From NCBI RefSeq assembly GCF_036924595.1, contig NZ_JAZHRV010000001.1, positions 1,798,001-1,862,000 on the forward strand: a stretch of 64,000 nucleotides of DNA, read 5' to 3'. This stretch comes from Bradyrhizobium algeriense (GTDB lineage Bacteria; Pseudomonadota; Alphaproteobacteria; Rhizobiales; Xanthobacteraceae). The notes beneath the pieces are model-generated. The model made no database searches, had not been told where the DNA came from, and saw nothing but the letters and a program-made list of their open reading frames with translations. Position numbers and translations under genes: made by a program. Positions 52,174 through 61,123 of the stretch are shown one piece after another. Numbering within the stretch: position 1 is the first letter of the stretch; the number at the start of each line of letters is the position of its first letter.

Positions 52174-52323
52174 TCAGGACGCCTGGGCCTGGGCGCCAAG
52201 CCATTCGATCTCGCGCGTCATCAGCGCCGTTGTCGCGCTGCCCTGCAGCACGTCTGGCGACCACGGGCCACGGGCCTGTTCGGTGGCCCGAAACAGGGGC
52301 CTTCCGGCCTGAAGTGATACGAG
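52174..52323 (-). pseudogene. N-terminal remnant of a thioesterase-like protein
   Basis: On the minus strand the peptide GRPLFRATEQARGPWSPDVL, then QGSATTALMTREIEWLG, resembles the start of thioesterase-like superfamily proteins (F-ATE-ARGPW-PD-L-G). It ends early at TGA (52174-52176) and has no start codon with a ribosome site. The rest of the gene is gone. The call is by pattern recognition only. Confidence 0.45.
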
Positions 52324-52396
52324 ACATGCAGGCCGTCCCCTTGTCTCCCCGCCCGATCGGACTACCTTCCGGGCACCATTCAGTCAGGAGACCCCG

Positions 52397-53062
52397 ATGA
52401 GCACCCTAAAACCCCTCAAGATCGACATCGTCTCCGACGTCGTCTGCCCGTGGTGCTATATCGGCAAACGCCGGATCGAGAACGCGCTGGCGCTGGTGCC
52501 GGATGTTCCCGTCGAAGTGCGCTGGCGGCCGTTCTTCCTCAATTCCTGGGTGCCACGCGAGGGCATCAGCCGCGACGAATATCTCACCGCAAAATTCGGC
52601 TCGGTCGAAGCCTACAAGGGCATCGCCGGCCGCGTCGTGGCGGCTGCAGGCGAAGAGGGGCTGACCTACCGGCCTGAACTCGTGAAGCGTCAGCCGAACA
52701 CCATCGATTGCCACCGCCTGATCCACTGGGCGGAGGCGCAGGGCAAATCAGCCGAGATGAAGCAGCGCCTGATGGAGTTGTATTTCCGCGATGGCGGCGA
52801 TCTGACCGATGTGAACGTGCTGGTGCAGGCCGCGGCCGATGTCGGCCTCGATGCCGACGATGTGCGCAAGCGGCTTGCCACCGACGAGGATGTCGCGCTG
52901 ATCTCCAGCCAGGCGCAGGAGGCCTCCGACAAGGGTATCTCGGGCGTGCCGACCTTCGTGTTCGCACAGAAATACGCCGTCTCCGGCGCCCAGCCCGCCG
53001 ACCAGCTTGCCCGCGCCATCCGCCAGGTATCCGGCGAAATCAACGCGCAGGCGGCGGAGTAA
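52397..53062 (+). CDS. DsbA-family (FrnE-type) oxidoreductase
   Basis: The 221 residues begin with the thioredoxin-fold strand and active site KIDIVSDVVCPWCYIGKRRIE (CPWC at about residues 19-22). The helical insert SRDEYLTAKFGSVEAYKGI and the end KGISGVPTFVFAQKYAVSGAQPADQLARAI (quoted in part) match FrnE. There is no signal peptide, so it is cytosolic. FrnE-type proteins act in thiol-disulfide exchange and oxidative stress. An AGGAGACC site precedes the ATG. Confidence 0.9.
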   Translation: MSTLKPLKIDIVSDVVCPWCYIGKRRIENALALVPDVPVEVRWRPFFLNSWVPREGISRDEYLTAKFGSVEAYKGIAGRVVAAAGEEGLTYRPELVKRQPNTIDCHRLIHWAEAQGKSAEMKQRLMELYFRDGGDLTDVNVLVQAAADVGLDADDVRKRLATDEDVALISSQAQEASDKGISGVPTFVFAQKYAVSGAQPADQLARAIRQVSGEINAQAAE

Positions 53063-53110
53063 TCGCCGCTCCGTCCGACCTCGCTCTTGCGGAACAATTC
53101 CCCTGATGAT

Positions 53111-53141
53111 CCGTCATGACATCTTGCTTTCGGCATGACGG
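53111..53141. terminator. hairpin after the FrnE-like gene
   Basis: CCGTCATG and CATGACGG form an 8-bp stem with a 15-nt loop, 48 bp after the stop codon. There is no T run, so this is a weak call. Confidence 0.35.
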
Positions 53142-53187
53142 CTCCTGATGGGGCCACAAAAGCAACAGCGAACCCTGGGGGAACATC

Positions 53188-53826
53188 ATGATCTACGAAC
53201 TGCGCACCTACACCGTAAAGCCCGGCACACTTGGCGACATGATCAAGGCCGCAAGCACGGTGTCGCGCGAGATCCGCAAGGACGATTACGGCAAGCTCGA
53301 AGGCTATTGGTCGACCGAGATCGGGCCGCTCAATCAGGTCCTGCATATGTGGAGCTACAACAGCTTTGACGAGCGCGCGCGGATGCGTGCGGAGCTTGCG
53401 AAGAACCCGCGCTGGACCGGCGAGTATGTGCCGCTGATCCGCCCCTTGCTGGTGCGTCAGGACGTCCGCCTGATGAACGCGGTGAGGGAACCGGTTGCGC
53501 CGGCATCGACGGGCAATGTCTACGAACTCCGCAACTATCGCGGCAAAGCTGCCGGTGGCCTGAAACAGTGGCTCGATGCGTTTACCGCGGTGTTGCCGGA
53601 GCGTGAGAAATATTCAAAGATCGTAGGCCTCTGGACGACCGAAGCGGGGCAGCCGAACGAGGCCTGCCACATCTGGGCCTATCCCAGCCTGAACGCCCGC
53701 GCCGAAGCGCGCGGCAACGCGATGAAGGATCCGGCCTGGCAGGAGTTTTTGGGGAAGGGACCAGGCTTCCTCGAGGAGATGCACTCGACCATCATGCTGC
53801 CGGCGCCGCATTCGCCGCTGCAGTGA
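53188..53826 (+). CDS. NIPSNAP family protein, two domains
   Basis: The 212 residues contain two ferredoxin-like NIPSNAP units. The first starts MIYELRTYTVKPGTLGDMIK and has LEGYWSTEIGPLNQVLHMWSY. The second starts NVYELRNYRGKAAGGLKQWL and has IVGLWTTEAGQPNEACHIWAY. Such proteins form dimeric alpha-beta barrels of mostly unknown function. A GGGGGAAC site precedes the ATG. No operon partner is evident. Confidence 0.88.
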   Translation: MIYELRTYTVKPGTLGDMIKAASTVSREIRKDDYGKLEGYWSTEIGPLNQVLHMWSYNSFDERARMRAELAKNPRWTGEYVPLIRPLLVRQDVRLMNAVREPVAPASTGNVYELRNYRGKAAGGLKQWLDAFTAVLPEREKYSKIVGLWTTEAGQPNEACHIWAYPSLNARAEARGNAMKDPAWQEFLGKGPGFLEEMHSTIMLPAPHSPLQ

Positions 53827-53950
53827 GGCGTCTACGTAGCTCGGATGGAGCGGTGCAGATAACACCGCGGCAATTGCACCTGTTCAAGTCGCGCCGCCAG
53901 CGCGGCACCGTGCCGCCTGCGCCTCACGGCACGGGCGGCGCCGGCTGCCG

Positions 53951-55750
53951 TCAGATTGTCACGCGGCTGCCGTCGAAGCGCGTGAAGGAGAAGCCGTCGA
54001 AGGGCTCGCGGAGCGTCGTGCGCTCGTCCCTCAGCATGCCGATCGCCACTTCCTCGCCGATCGCCATGGAGGCGGAAGCGTCGGAACGCCAGTGGATGCC
54101 CGCCCAATTCCGTCCGAAACCGAAATTCACCGCGAGCTTGTTCAACTCTCCGCCAACCGTGAGCGGCGGGCCGCTATAGGGCACGAGCTTCGTCGGGTCA
54201 GCCGGATCGGGCTGTACCGGGTTGGCGATGACGCGGGTCTCGTCGAAAAACGCCTTCAATATGGTAGCCGTGACGGCCCCAACGCTTGTGGCACCGCCGG
54301 GATAGGTGGAGTGAAGCGGCGCTCCCTCCGGATAGGTTTGTGACAAGAGATAGGTGCCGTATTTGGCTTTGCTGCGATCGACGGCTTCCGATTTCAGGAA
54401 GTTCTCATGCAACGGATAATCGCTCACGCCGTTGGCGAGGCGATGGTGCGCCAGACCGCCATAGGCTTCAGGTCGCACCGCCCGGTGCACGAAATACTTC
54501 TGCCAGTAGGCCGCGCGGACGGAGTTACTGATCCCCGTGGTGAGCAATGCCTGCACATAGGGTAACCCGAAGGTGCCCCCCGCAGGTTGCTGTGTCTTTG
54601 ATTTCCGGTACGGGTTCGATGGGTAGGACACGGGCTCCGTCGGCGGATACATGCCGGTGTAGCGTGGGTCCGCTCCGCCGCCGGGGGTGGCAAGGATCAA
54701 TGCTGCCGCCCACCCAAGTGCGGGACCACTATGGATATACTCCGCGAGATCTCTTCCCGTCGTGATGTATCGCGGCGTCGCGTCGAACTGTATCCGGCGT
54801 TTCGGTGCGGTGCCGTTCTGGGTCGCCAGCCATTCCTCGTATTCGGTCAGGAATTCGTTGGAGGGCAACGCCGTGCGAATTTGAGCACTGATCCACTGCG
54901 CGGCATAGGGCACGTCCCGAAGCAGGAATTGCGAGATCATTGGTCCGTCCAGAACGCCTGCCGGCGTGACGGAGCGACCCTTCGGGTCAGCCGGGTCGAA
55001 ATAGAGCGCATTGGCACGGAACAGCGTACCGGGTGTGACCCGCCCGCCGGACTTCGGCCCCCGGAAATCGGCAAGCTTGTTGATCTCCTCGGTTGCCGCA
55101 AGCACGTCGCGATGGGTGGTGTCGTCGCGCAACTCGGTCAACGGAACGTCGCGAAGCAGGGCTTGCCAATAGACCTCGACCGCCTCGCCGCCGCGCTCCG
55201 CACTCGCAAGCTCCGGTGCCGGCGGTATCGCAATCTGGGTAGGGTTCATGCCGCTCAGACTGACGGCCTGGGTGCCGATGGGGTTGACCAGTTTGCGCGT
55301 GCCGCCGAGCGGGATTTTCTCGAAATCAGCTGCTTCGGCCGACTGGCAAGCGGCATAGAGCGCCTGCCATGCCGCTTGCTCCACTTCGCCGCGTTTGTCA
55401 TGCGGCAGGCCCCGTGTATCGGACCCGATCTTGTTGGTGTAGCGCGCCTCATCGCCATTCGCCGGGTGCGGCGGGATCGGAATTTTCTCGTTGTTGCTCG
55501 CGCAGGCCTGTCGGACTTCGAAGGCGCGGCGCTTGAACGCCGCGTCGAGCGGGCGCACGTCCACGCCCACGCCCACAGTCTGCGCCGCAGCCGGGGCTAC
55601 TCCGGGCATGCCCGGCGGCGACGTCAACACGGCGGCGCCAACGGCGATGCCGGCCCCGCCGAGCAGCGAACGGCGCGTGACCGCGGTGGCCGGCAGGGCC
55701 GGCGATGCCAGATCGGATTCAGTCGAAATGGTGGGGTGGTGGTCGGCCAT
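53951..55750 (-). CDS. vanadium-haloperoxidase-like exported protein with altered active site
   Basis: The 599 residues start with a Tat signal (TRRSLLGGAGIAVGAAVLT, cut near AAAQ). The vanadate-binding residues of the algal-type family are visible: Lys418, Arg426 (AVRPEAYGG), His480, Arg547 and the vanadate-ligand His553 (AGIHWRSD). The second histidine of the usual SYPxGHA motif is absent; YPGGATSVG has Ala487 there. The fold and metal site look complete but the acid/base residue is missing, so haloperoxidase activity is doubtful. GGGAGGA eight bases before the ATG at 55750 fixes the start. Confidence 0.8.
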   Translation of the reverse strand: MADHHPTISTESDLASPALPATAVTRRSLLGGAGIAVGAAVLTSPPGMPGVAPAAAQTVGVGVDVRPLDAAFKRRAFEVRQACASNNEKIPIPPHPANGDEARYTNKIGSDTRGLPHDKRGEVEQAAWQALYAACQSAEAADFEKIPLGGTRKLVNPIGTQAVSLSGMNPTQIAIPPAPELASAERGGEAVEVYWQALLRDVPLTELRDDTTHRDVLAATEEINKLADFRGPKSGGRVTPGTLFRANALYFDPADPKGRSVTPAGVLDGPMISQFLLRDVPYAAQWISAQIRTALPSNEFLTEYEEWLATQNGTAPKRRIQFDATPRYITTGRDLAEYIHSGPALGWAAALILATPGGGADPRYTGMYPPTEPVSYPSNPYRKSKTQQPAGGTFGLPYVQALLTTGISNSVRAAYWQKYFVHRAVRPEAYGGLAHHRLANGVSDYPLHENFLKSEAVDRSKAKYGTYLLSQTYPEGAPLHSTYPGGATSVGAVTATILKAFFDETRVIANPVQPDPADPTKLVPYSGPPLTVGGELNKLAVNFGFGRNWAGIHWRSDASASMAIGEEVAIGMLRDERTTLREPFDGFSFTRFDGSRVTI

Positions 55751-56008
55751 GGGGAAGTCCTCCCTCGCAGGCAAATCTAGGCAGGATTCCGCCGGGAGCC
55801 GTCCACTCTCTTGCGCCTGTCCTAGACGCGAAATGATTTCATCAGGAGGAAGCGGGAGGAGATTGACGCAGATCAATACGAGAGTCGTGCAGACCAATTG
55901 ACAGGATCGGTACAAGGGTAGGGGCCGCTGATGAACCGAGACGATGTGCTTTTCTGGATTTCAATTACCTGGTCTGCCACGGTGTTCGGTGTGGCTCCGC
56001 TGCCGCGG

Positions 56009-56953
56009 CTACGCGCCCTTCAGATAATAATTCGCCCGTTTCCCGAGCGCGATCCGCCGCAGCACGCGGCGCATCGCCATGGAGGCGCGCAGCGGTCTTA
56101 TCGCGGTCGTTACCGTGCGGTAGAACGCGAGCTTTAGCCTATCGAGCACGGGCTGTTTGCCGGGCGGCTGTTGCGGGAAGCCGATGCCGCGCAGCATCGA
56201 ATTGAAGAAGTGCAGGTCGTTCAGCCGCCGCACTTCGCGCGTTTTCCAGGTGATCGCCATCGAGATCGAGAACGAGCCTGATGTGCGCACCCAGTGCGGC
56301 CATTGGTATGGCACGTAGCAGCCGTCGCCCGCGAACAGATGGAATTCCGTAGCCCGCGGCGCAAAGCTTTCGTCGTACTTCAGGTTGCGGTGCTTGGTCA
56401 TCGAGCGCTCGATCTCGTCGTCGGAGACGATCGAACGATCGGTATTGTCGAAGATCGTGAAGAATTTTTCGCCGTGGATGTGGACGAAGAAATTGTCTTC
56501 GCTGTCGAGATGGAACGGCGTGGTCGAGTTCGGCGAGGACACGAACAGAAAACCCTCGACTTGCTCGAAGCCGGCGTCGAGCAGGCTGTTGAAGCCGCGG
56601 GCGCGGGCGACCGACAGCAGGGTGTCCTCCAGCAGGCGGCGATACTCCGGCGAATTCTCCACGCGCTTGAGCACCATCCAGGCGCCGGCGGTTTCGATGC
56701 GCTTCACCACTTCGACCGGATCGAGGTCGACGGAGGGAATCGCGTCCGGATCCTGGCTGATCGCGACCTTGCCGGAATTATATTCGATCAGATCGCGCGG
56801 CAGTTCGGCCGCGAGCTGCGCGATGCGCGGCAGCGTCAGCAGCGGATGGCCGGCGAGCTTGTGATGGATCGCAAACGGCTTGAGCGGAAAGTCGCGGCGA
56901 AGCGCGTCTTGATCGGCCGTAATCACGGGCGCAATGGCGGCGAGCGTATTCAT
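56009..56953 (-). CDS. cupin/JmjC-like protein
   Basis: The 314 residues include a JmjC-like cupin core. TPFHLDSEDNFFVHIHGEKFF carries the HxD metal motif, and YVPYQWPHWVRTSG carries the distal histidine, so Fe(II)/2-oxoglutarate chemistry is possible. The N-terminal part LTLPRIAQLAAELPRDLIEYN is also typical. The target, protein or small molecule, is unknown. The start follows the acyltransferase stop directly (TAAATG), so translation is coupled. Confidence 0.75.
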   Translation of the reverse strand: MNTLAAIAPVITADQDALRRDFPLKPFAIHHKLAGHPLLTLPRIAQLAAELPRDLIEYNSGKVAISQDPDAIPSVDLDPVEVVKRIETAGAWMVLKRVENSPEYRRLLEDTLLSVARARGFNSLLDAGFEQVEGFLFVSSPNSTTPFHLDSEDNFFVHIHGEKFFTIFDNTDRSIVSDDEIERSMTKHRNLKYDESFAPRATEFHLFAGDGCYVPYQWPHWVRTSGSFSISMAITWKTREVRRLNDLHFFNSMLRGIGFPQQPPGKQPVLDRLKLAFYRTVTTAIRPLRASMAMRRVLRRIALGKRANYYLKGA

Positions 56954-58147
56954 TTAGGATTTCTCCTGCCGTGCTCTGGCGAAATGAACCATGCGGCGTA
57001 CCGGCTCGCGGATCGCGCTGCGCAAGCCGAGCGCGGCGCGGATCAGCGACACGACCGGATCGCCCCGTCGCAGCGGGATCAAAACGTCGCCGATCGCGAG
57101 GCGTCCGCGCCAGATCGGGTTGATCATGGGATGGTCGGGGGCGGCGGTGGAATCCACCATTGAAATGGCCGGATCCGCGCAGAGATGCCGGGTCAATTCC
57201 AGCGTCAGCTGCACGCCCGGCGAAAACTTCGCAAAGCGCTCGTCGACGCCGAGCTTGAAGTAGAAGGCGCGATCCTGATGGCGCAGCACGATGGCCGCGG
57301 CCACCGGCGTTTCGCCGGCCCGCAGGGTCACGATCTCGCACTGGCCCGTCTCGGCCAGCGCTGACGTGGCGCGGCGGACGAAGGCCGCATCGCCGTCGTC
57401 CTGGCCGAGCGCGGTGCCGCGCTGCCCCTTCCAGCCGCTGGCCTCCAGCATCAGGAACGTTTCGACAGCGGTGGTCATTTCGGCGGGCGTCCTCGCCACG
57501 TCGAAGTTGATAGCACCGTGTTCGGCGAGGCGATTGCGCTGACGGCGCAGTTCCTTCAGTTTCTTCGCGCCCAGCGCCTCGCGCAGCACGTCGTCGGCAT
57601 CACCGGTGGTATCAAGGCAGGCGCGGACATGCGATTGCAGCACCGCGGGCTGCATGCGGCTGCGATGCAGCACATCGGTAAAGGCTTTCATGGCCGCGCC
57701 ATCAAGCGAGGTGGCGCGGAAGATCAGCGCATGCGCGCCAGCCCTCCGGGCCTGCTGCAGAATGCCCGTGACGGCTTCCTCCGCCATGTCGCGATCAAGC
57801 AGCGGCGTGCAAAGCGTGCCATAGGGATCGGCGCTGACCAAAGCGGGCAGCGGGATTTTGTAGGCGCGCCACATCGAGATCACAGGCACCAGGCCGATCA
57901 GGCTGGACGCATCGCGCCACGCGCCGAGCGCGTCGGTGTCGCCGCGGCCCCGCGCCGAAGCGTTCACCGCCAATTCCCATTCGGGCAAATAATAGCCGTT
58001 CGGCTCGGCGGCGCGTGCCGAGAGCGCGCGCCAGGGGCCTGCGGAAACGCCGGCGAGCGGCGTCAGCGCCCCGACGGCGTCTGGCGCGCGTGCGTTCGCA
58101 TCCTTGCTCGATGCACGACGAGCCGTCGATGTGTCGGCAATGTCAGC
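56954..58147 (-). CDS. GNAT/FemAB-like acyltransferase (CelD/BcsL type)
   Basis: About 397 residues show the CelD-type pattern: NGYYLPEWELAVNAS, ALGAKKLKELRRQRNRLAEHG, EASGWKGQRGTAL, and the acyl-CoA core EIVTLRAGETPVAAAIVLRH with AFYFKLGVDERFAKFSPG. Related proteins act in polysaccharide or cell-surface modification. Here it precedes the cupin gene by zero bases, so the pair likely works together. The frame extends to a GTG at 58222; I chose the GTG at 58147, which has GGGGAA before it, but the start is uncertain. Confidence 0.75.
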   Translation of the reverse strand, partial: ADIADTSTARRASSKDANARAPDAVGALTPLAGVSAGPWRALSARAAEPNGYYLPEWELAVNASARGRGDTDALGAWRDASSLIGLVPVISMWRAYKIPLPALVSADPYGTLCTPLLDRDMAEEAVTGILQQARRAGAHALIFRATSLDGAAMKAFTDVLHRSRMQPAVLQSHVRACLDTTGDADDVLREALGAKKLKELRRQRNRLAEHGAINFDVARTPAEMTTAVETFLMLEASGWKGQRGTALGQDDGDAAFVRRATSALAETGQCEIVTLRAGETPVAAAIVLRHQDRAFYFKLGVDERFAKFSPGVQLTLELTRHLCADPAISMVDSTAAPDHPMINPIWRGRLAIGDVLIPLRRGDPVVSLIRAALGLRSAIREPVRRMVHFARARQEKS

Positions 58148-58325
58148 CACTTCCCCGAATCCCCGTTCGCGATTTATGTGACCGACGACACCTTGAGGGG
58201 GCCGCCCGGCCATCGCGTTCACGGGGCAACGCTAATGGAAAGAGGTGGAAGATTGCGTTGCAGCGAAGCTCGGATTTGAGCGGTCGCGTTAACGGATCGT
58301 TCAGCCTGATCAGGGCGCTCAGCCG

Positions 58326-61046
58326 TTACGCCACCTCAGCGGCTGCGGGAGCGGTGAGGAATTTGGCTTCGAACTCGCTCGCCGGCATCGGCCGTCCGAA
58401 GAAATAGCCCTGTCCCTCCTCGCAGCCCATCCTGATCAGGAAGTCGGCCGTGGCCCGGTCCTCGATGCCTTCGGCGATGACCGACAGGCCCAGTTGCTTG
58501 CTCAGCCCGATGGTCGAGCTGACGATCGCTGCGTCGTCGGGATTGACCAGCAATCCGAGCACGAAAGAGCGGTCGATCTTCAGTCCATCGAGCGGGAATT
58601 TCTTCAGGTAGCTCAAGCTGGCAAAGCCGGTGCCGAAATCGTCGAACACGAGGCGCACGCCGAGCGCCTGGATCTTCAGGAACGTATTGAGCGCGCTCTG
58701 CTCGTCGTGGAGCAGGATGTCTTCGGTGACCTCGAGCTCGAGGCTGGTTGGACTTAAACCGGTGCGGGCAAGGGCCTGCGCGACCGAGCTTGCAAGGTCA
58801 CCCGACTGCAGTTGGGAGGGCGAAAGGTTGACGCCGATCCGGAGTTTTTGTCCGGCGCGCTCCCAGGCGGCCGCCTTGGCGCAGGCGGTTTCGAGAACCC
58901 ACTCCGCTATCCGTTCGGAGATCGGCGAGGTGTTGACAACCGGCATGAATTCCCCCGGCGAAACCAGGCCACGTTCGGGATGACGCCAGCGGATCAGGGC
59001 TTCGGCGCCGATCAGACGGCCGTCGGCCAGTTGTATTTGTGGCTGGTAGAACAGTTCGAATTCATTGCGCTCCGCGGCCAGCGCCAGCTCCGCTTCCAGC
59101 GTCAAGCGGGTTTCTAGTTCGCGGCGGATCGAATCCTCGAACAGCACGTGACCGCCGCGCCGGGTTGCCTTGGCGCGGCTCAGCGCCATGTGGGAGTTGC
59201 CCAGGAGCTCGGCCGCCGTCCGCCCGTCGGACGGGAAGACAGCGGCGCCGATGCTGACCCTGACGCGGAGGTGACGCGTGCCGACGAGCAGCGGTTCGTC
59301 GAAGCCTGCACCGATCTGCCCGGCAAAACGGCTGACGTTTTGGCCGATGGCATTCGCCGGAACTGCGATGGCGAACTCGTCTCCGCTCAAGCGCGCGATC
59401 AGGCCCGTCGCCGGCATCACCTCCATCAGCCGCTCTGATATGGCGCGAAGCACGAGATCGCCACTGGCATGACCGAGCATGTCGTTGACCTGCTGGAAGC
59501 CGTCGATGCCGATCACCAGCAGCGCTACCTTGCGGCCGTCAGCCCCGGCTTTGGCAATTTTCGCTTCAAGCTTGGCATGAAGGGTATTGCGGTTGATGAG
59601 GCCGGTCAGCGTGTCATGTTCCGCCAGGTATCGAATTCTCTCGGCTTCACGCTTGCGCACCGAGATGTCGCGAAGGATCGCGCCGAACTGAAATCCATCA
59701 GTACCCTGCCAGCCGGAGAAACTGGCTTCGACCGGAAACACCTCGCCGTCGCTGCGGCGTGCGTCGAACTCGATCACCGTGCCGGCGGCGAGTGCTGCTG
59801 CATCCCTGACGGAAAATGCAGGCGTATCCGCATCGCGGGCGCAAATCTCGTCGAACGGCCGTCCGATCATCTCCTGAGGCAGATAGCCGAAGATCGCGGT
59901 CGCGCCGGGATTCCAGACCGTGATCAGGTAATTGGAATCGGTGCAGATCAGGCCGTCGCCGAGCGACATCGCCACGCGCTGAAAGCGGCTCTCGGCGACC
60001 CTGCCTAGCAGATCGCGGATGTCGATTTCGTCGAGCGCGATCGCGGCGATGTAGACGATGATGGCGATCTGAAACAGCGAGGTGTCGAGAATGAGCGGGA
60101 AAGCCGCTTGCAGGGCAAGCGCACCTGTTTCTAGGGCGACAGAAGTTGCGGCGAGCAGCGCCACGCGCTTGCCGGCGGAAAGGCGACGCCATGAGAACAG
60201 CATGAGCAAGGCGAGCAAAGCGAGGCCGGTCAGCGTGACGATTTGCGAAGTCCATTGCAGCGCGCGGTTCTGCAGCAGCGATTCCGCGGCCAGTGTCTGC
60301 AGCACGGGGCCGGACACGATCGCGCCGTTCGGGACGCTGAAGCGGTCACCGAGTTCGAGCGCCGTGCCGCCGACGACGACCTTCTTGCCTTGCAGCTTTT
60401 GCAGTGTCGCCGGGTCGCCGCGCAGCACGTCGGCAAAGGATACTTTGGGGATTCCCGCCGTTCGGATGCTGAAGTCGATCAGAAAGGGCGTGCGCTTCTC
60501 ATCGTATTGGCCGGCGAGCACGGCAGCCATCGCGGGCACGAATTTGCCGTCCAGCTTCTCGCCGAACGGGTAACGGCGGACGAGGCCGTCGGGTCCGACC
60601 TCGACATTGACGAGCGCCGGCCAGGAATGTTCGGCGAATTGCGGCAACGGGCGATTGACGTGAAGCGTCGTCCTGTCGGTGCGGGGCTGCTGGAAGGAGG
60701 GCAGCACCACCGATCCGCCGGCGCTCTGCAGGGCTTCGGCAAAGTTCCGGTCCGACGCCGCGTCGGAGGGCGTGGAGAAGTCGACATCGAGCGCGATGTC
60801 CTGGACGTCCGCCTTCTGAAGCTGCCGGAGCAGCTCGGCGTGGAGCAGGCGCGGCCACGGCCAGACGCCGATCCTGTCGATCGACGATGCGTCGATCGCG
60901 ATCACCACGATATCGCCAGAGGCCTGGCGCGACTGCCAGGCAAAGCGCAGGTCGGCCAATGCGTGGCGAAGCGAATTGTGCCAGCCGCCCGCCAACACGA
61001 TTGCGAGCGCAATCACCGCGAAAATATGCGGCCGATATCGTTTCAC
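58326..61046 (-). CDS. CHASE2-PAS-GGDEF-EAL signalling protein
   Basis: The 906 residues begin with a membrane helix (HIFAVIALAIVLAGGW) and a periplasmic CHASE2 domain (DIVVIAIDASSIDRIGVWPWPR) to about 270. Three membrane helices follow to about 335, then a PAS domain, a GGDEF domain with the changed loop SGDEF, and an EAL domain with AEALIRWRHPERG and DDFGTGFASLSYLKKFP. The EAL metal residues look intact, so c-di-GMP breakdown is likely; cyclase activity is possible. It lies 77 bp behind the FecR-domain gene in the same direction, a pairing often seen for CHASE2 proteins. Confidence 0.92.
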   Translation of the reverse strand: MKRYRPHIFAVIALAIVLAGGWHNSLRHALADLRFAWQSRQASGDIVVIAIDASSIDRIGVWPWPRLLHAELLRQLQKADVQDIALDVDFSTPSDAASDRNFAEALQSAGGSVVLPSFQQPRTDRTTLHVNRPLPQFAEHSWPALVNVEVGPDGLVRRYPFGEKLDGKFVPAMAAVLAGQYDEKRTPFLIDFSIRTAGIPKVSFADVLRGDPATLQKLQGKKVVVGGTALELGDRFSVPNGAIVSGPVLQTLAAESLLQNRALQWTSQIVTLTGLALLALLMLFSWRRLSAGKRVALLAATSVALETGALALQAAFPLILDTSLFQIAIIVYIAAIALDEIDIRDLLGRVAESRFQRVAMSLGDGLICTDSNYLITVWNPGATAIFGYLPQEMIGRPFDEICARDADTPAFSVRDAAALAAGTVIEFDARRSDGEVFPVEASFSGWQGTDGFQFGAILRDISVRKREAERIRYLAEHDTLTGLINRNTLHAKLEAKIAKAGADGRKVALLVIGIDGFQQVNDMLGHASGDLVLRAISERLMEVMPATGLIARLSGDEFAIAVPANAIGQNVSRFAGQIGAGFDEPLLVGTRHLRVRVSIGAAVFPSDGRTAAELLGNSHMALSRAKATRRGGHVLFEDSIRRELETRLTLEAELALAAERNEFELFYQPQIQLADGRLIGAEALIRWRHPERGLVSPGEFMPVVNTSPISERIAEWVLETACAKAAAWERAGQKLRIGVNLSPSQLQSGDLASSVAQALARTGLSPTSLELEVTEDILLHDEQSALNTFLKIQALGVRLVFDDFGTGFASLSYLKKFPLDGLKIDRSFVLGLLVNPDDAAIVSSTIGLSKQLGLSVIAEGIEDRATADFLIRMGCEEGQGYFFGRPMPASEFEAKFLTAPAAAEVA

Positions 61047-61123
61047 ATGGTCACCATTCTGGTGGTTGGGAATGCGGCGTCGCTACGCCTGATGGCTGTC
61101 AGCTCTGCAATTGACGTCGCAAA

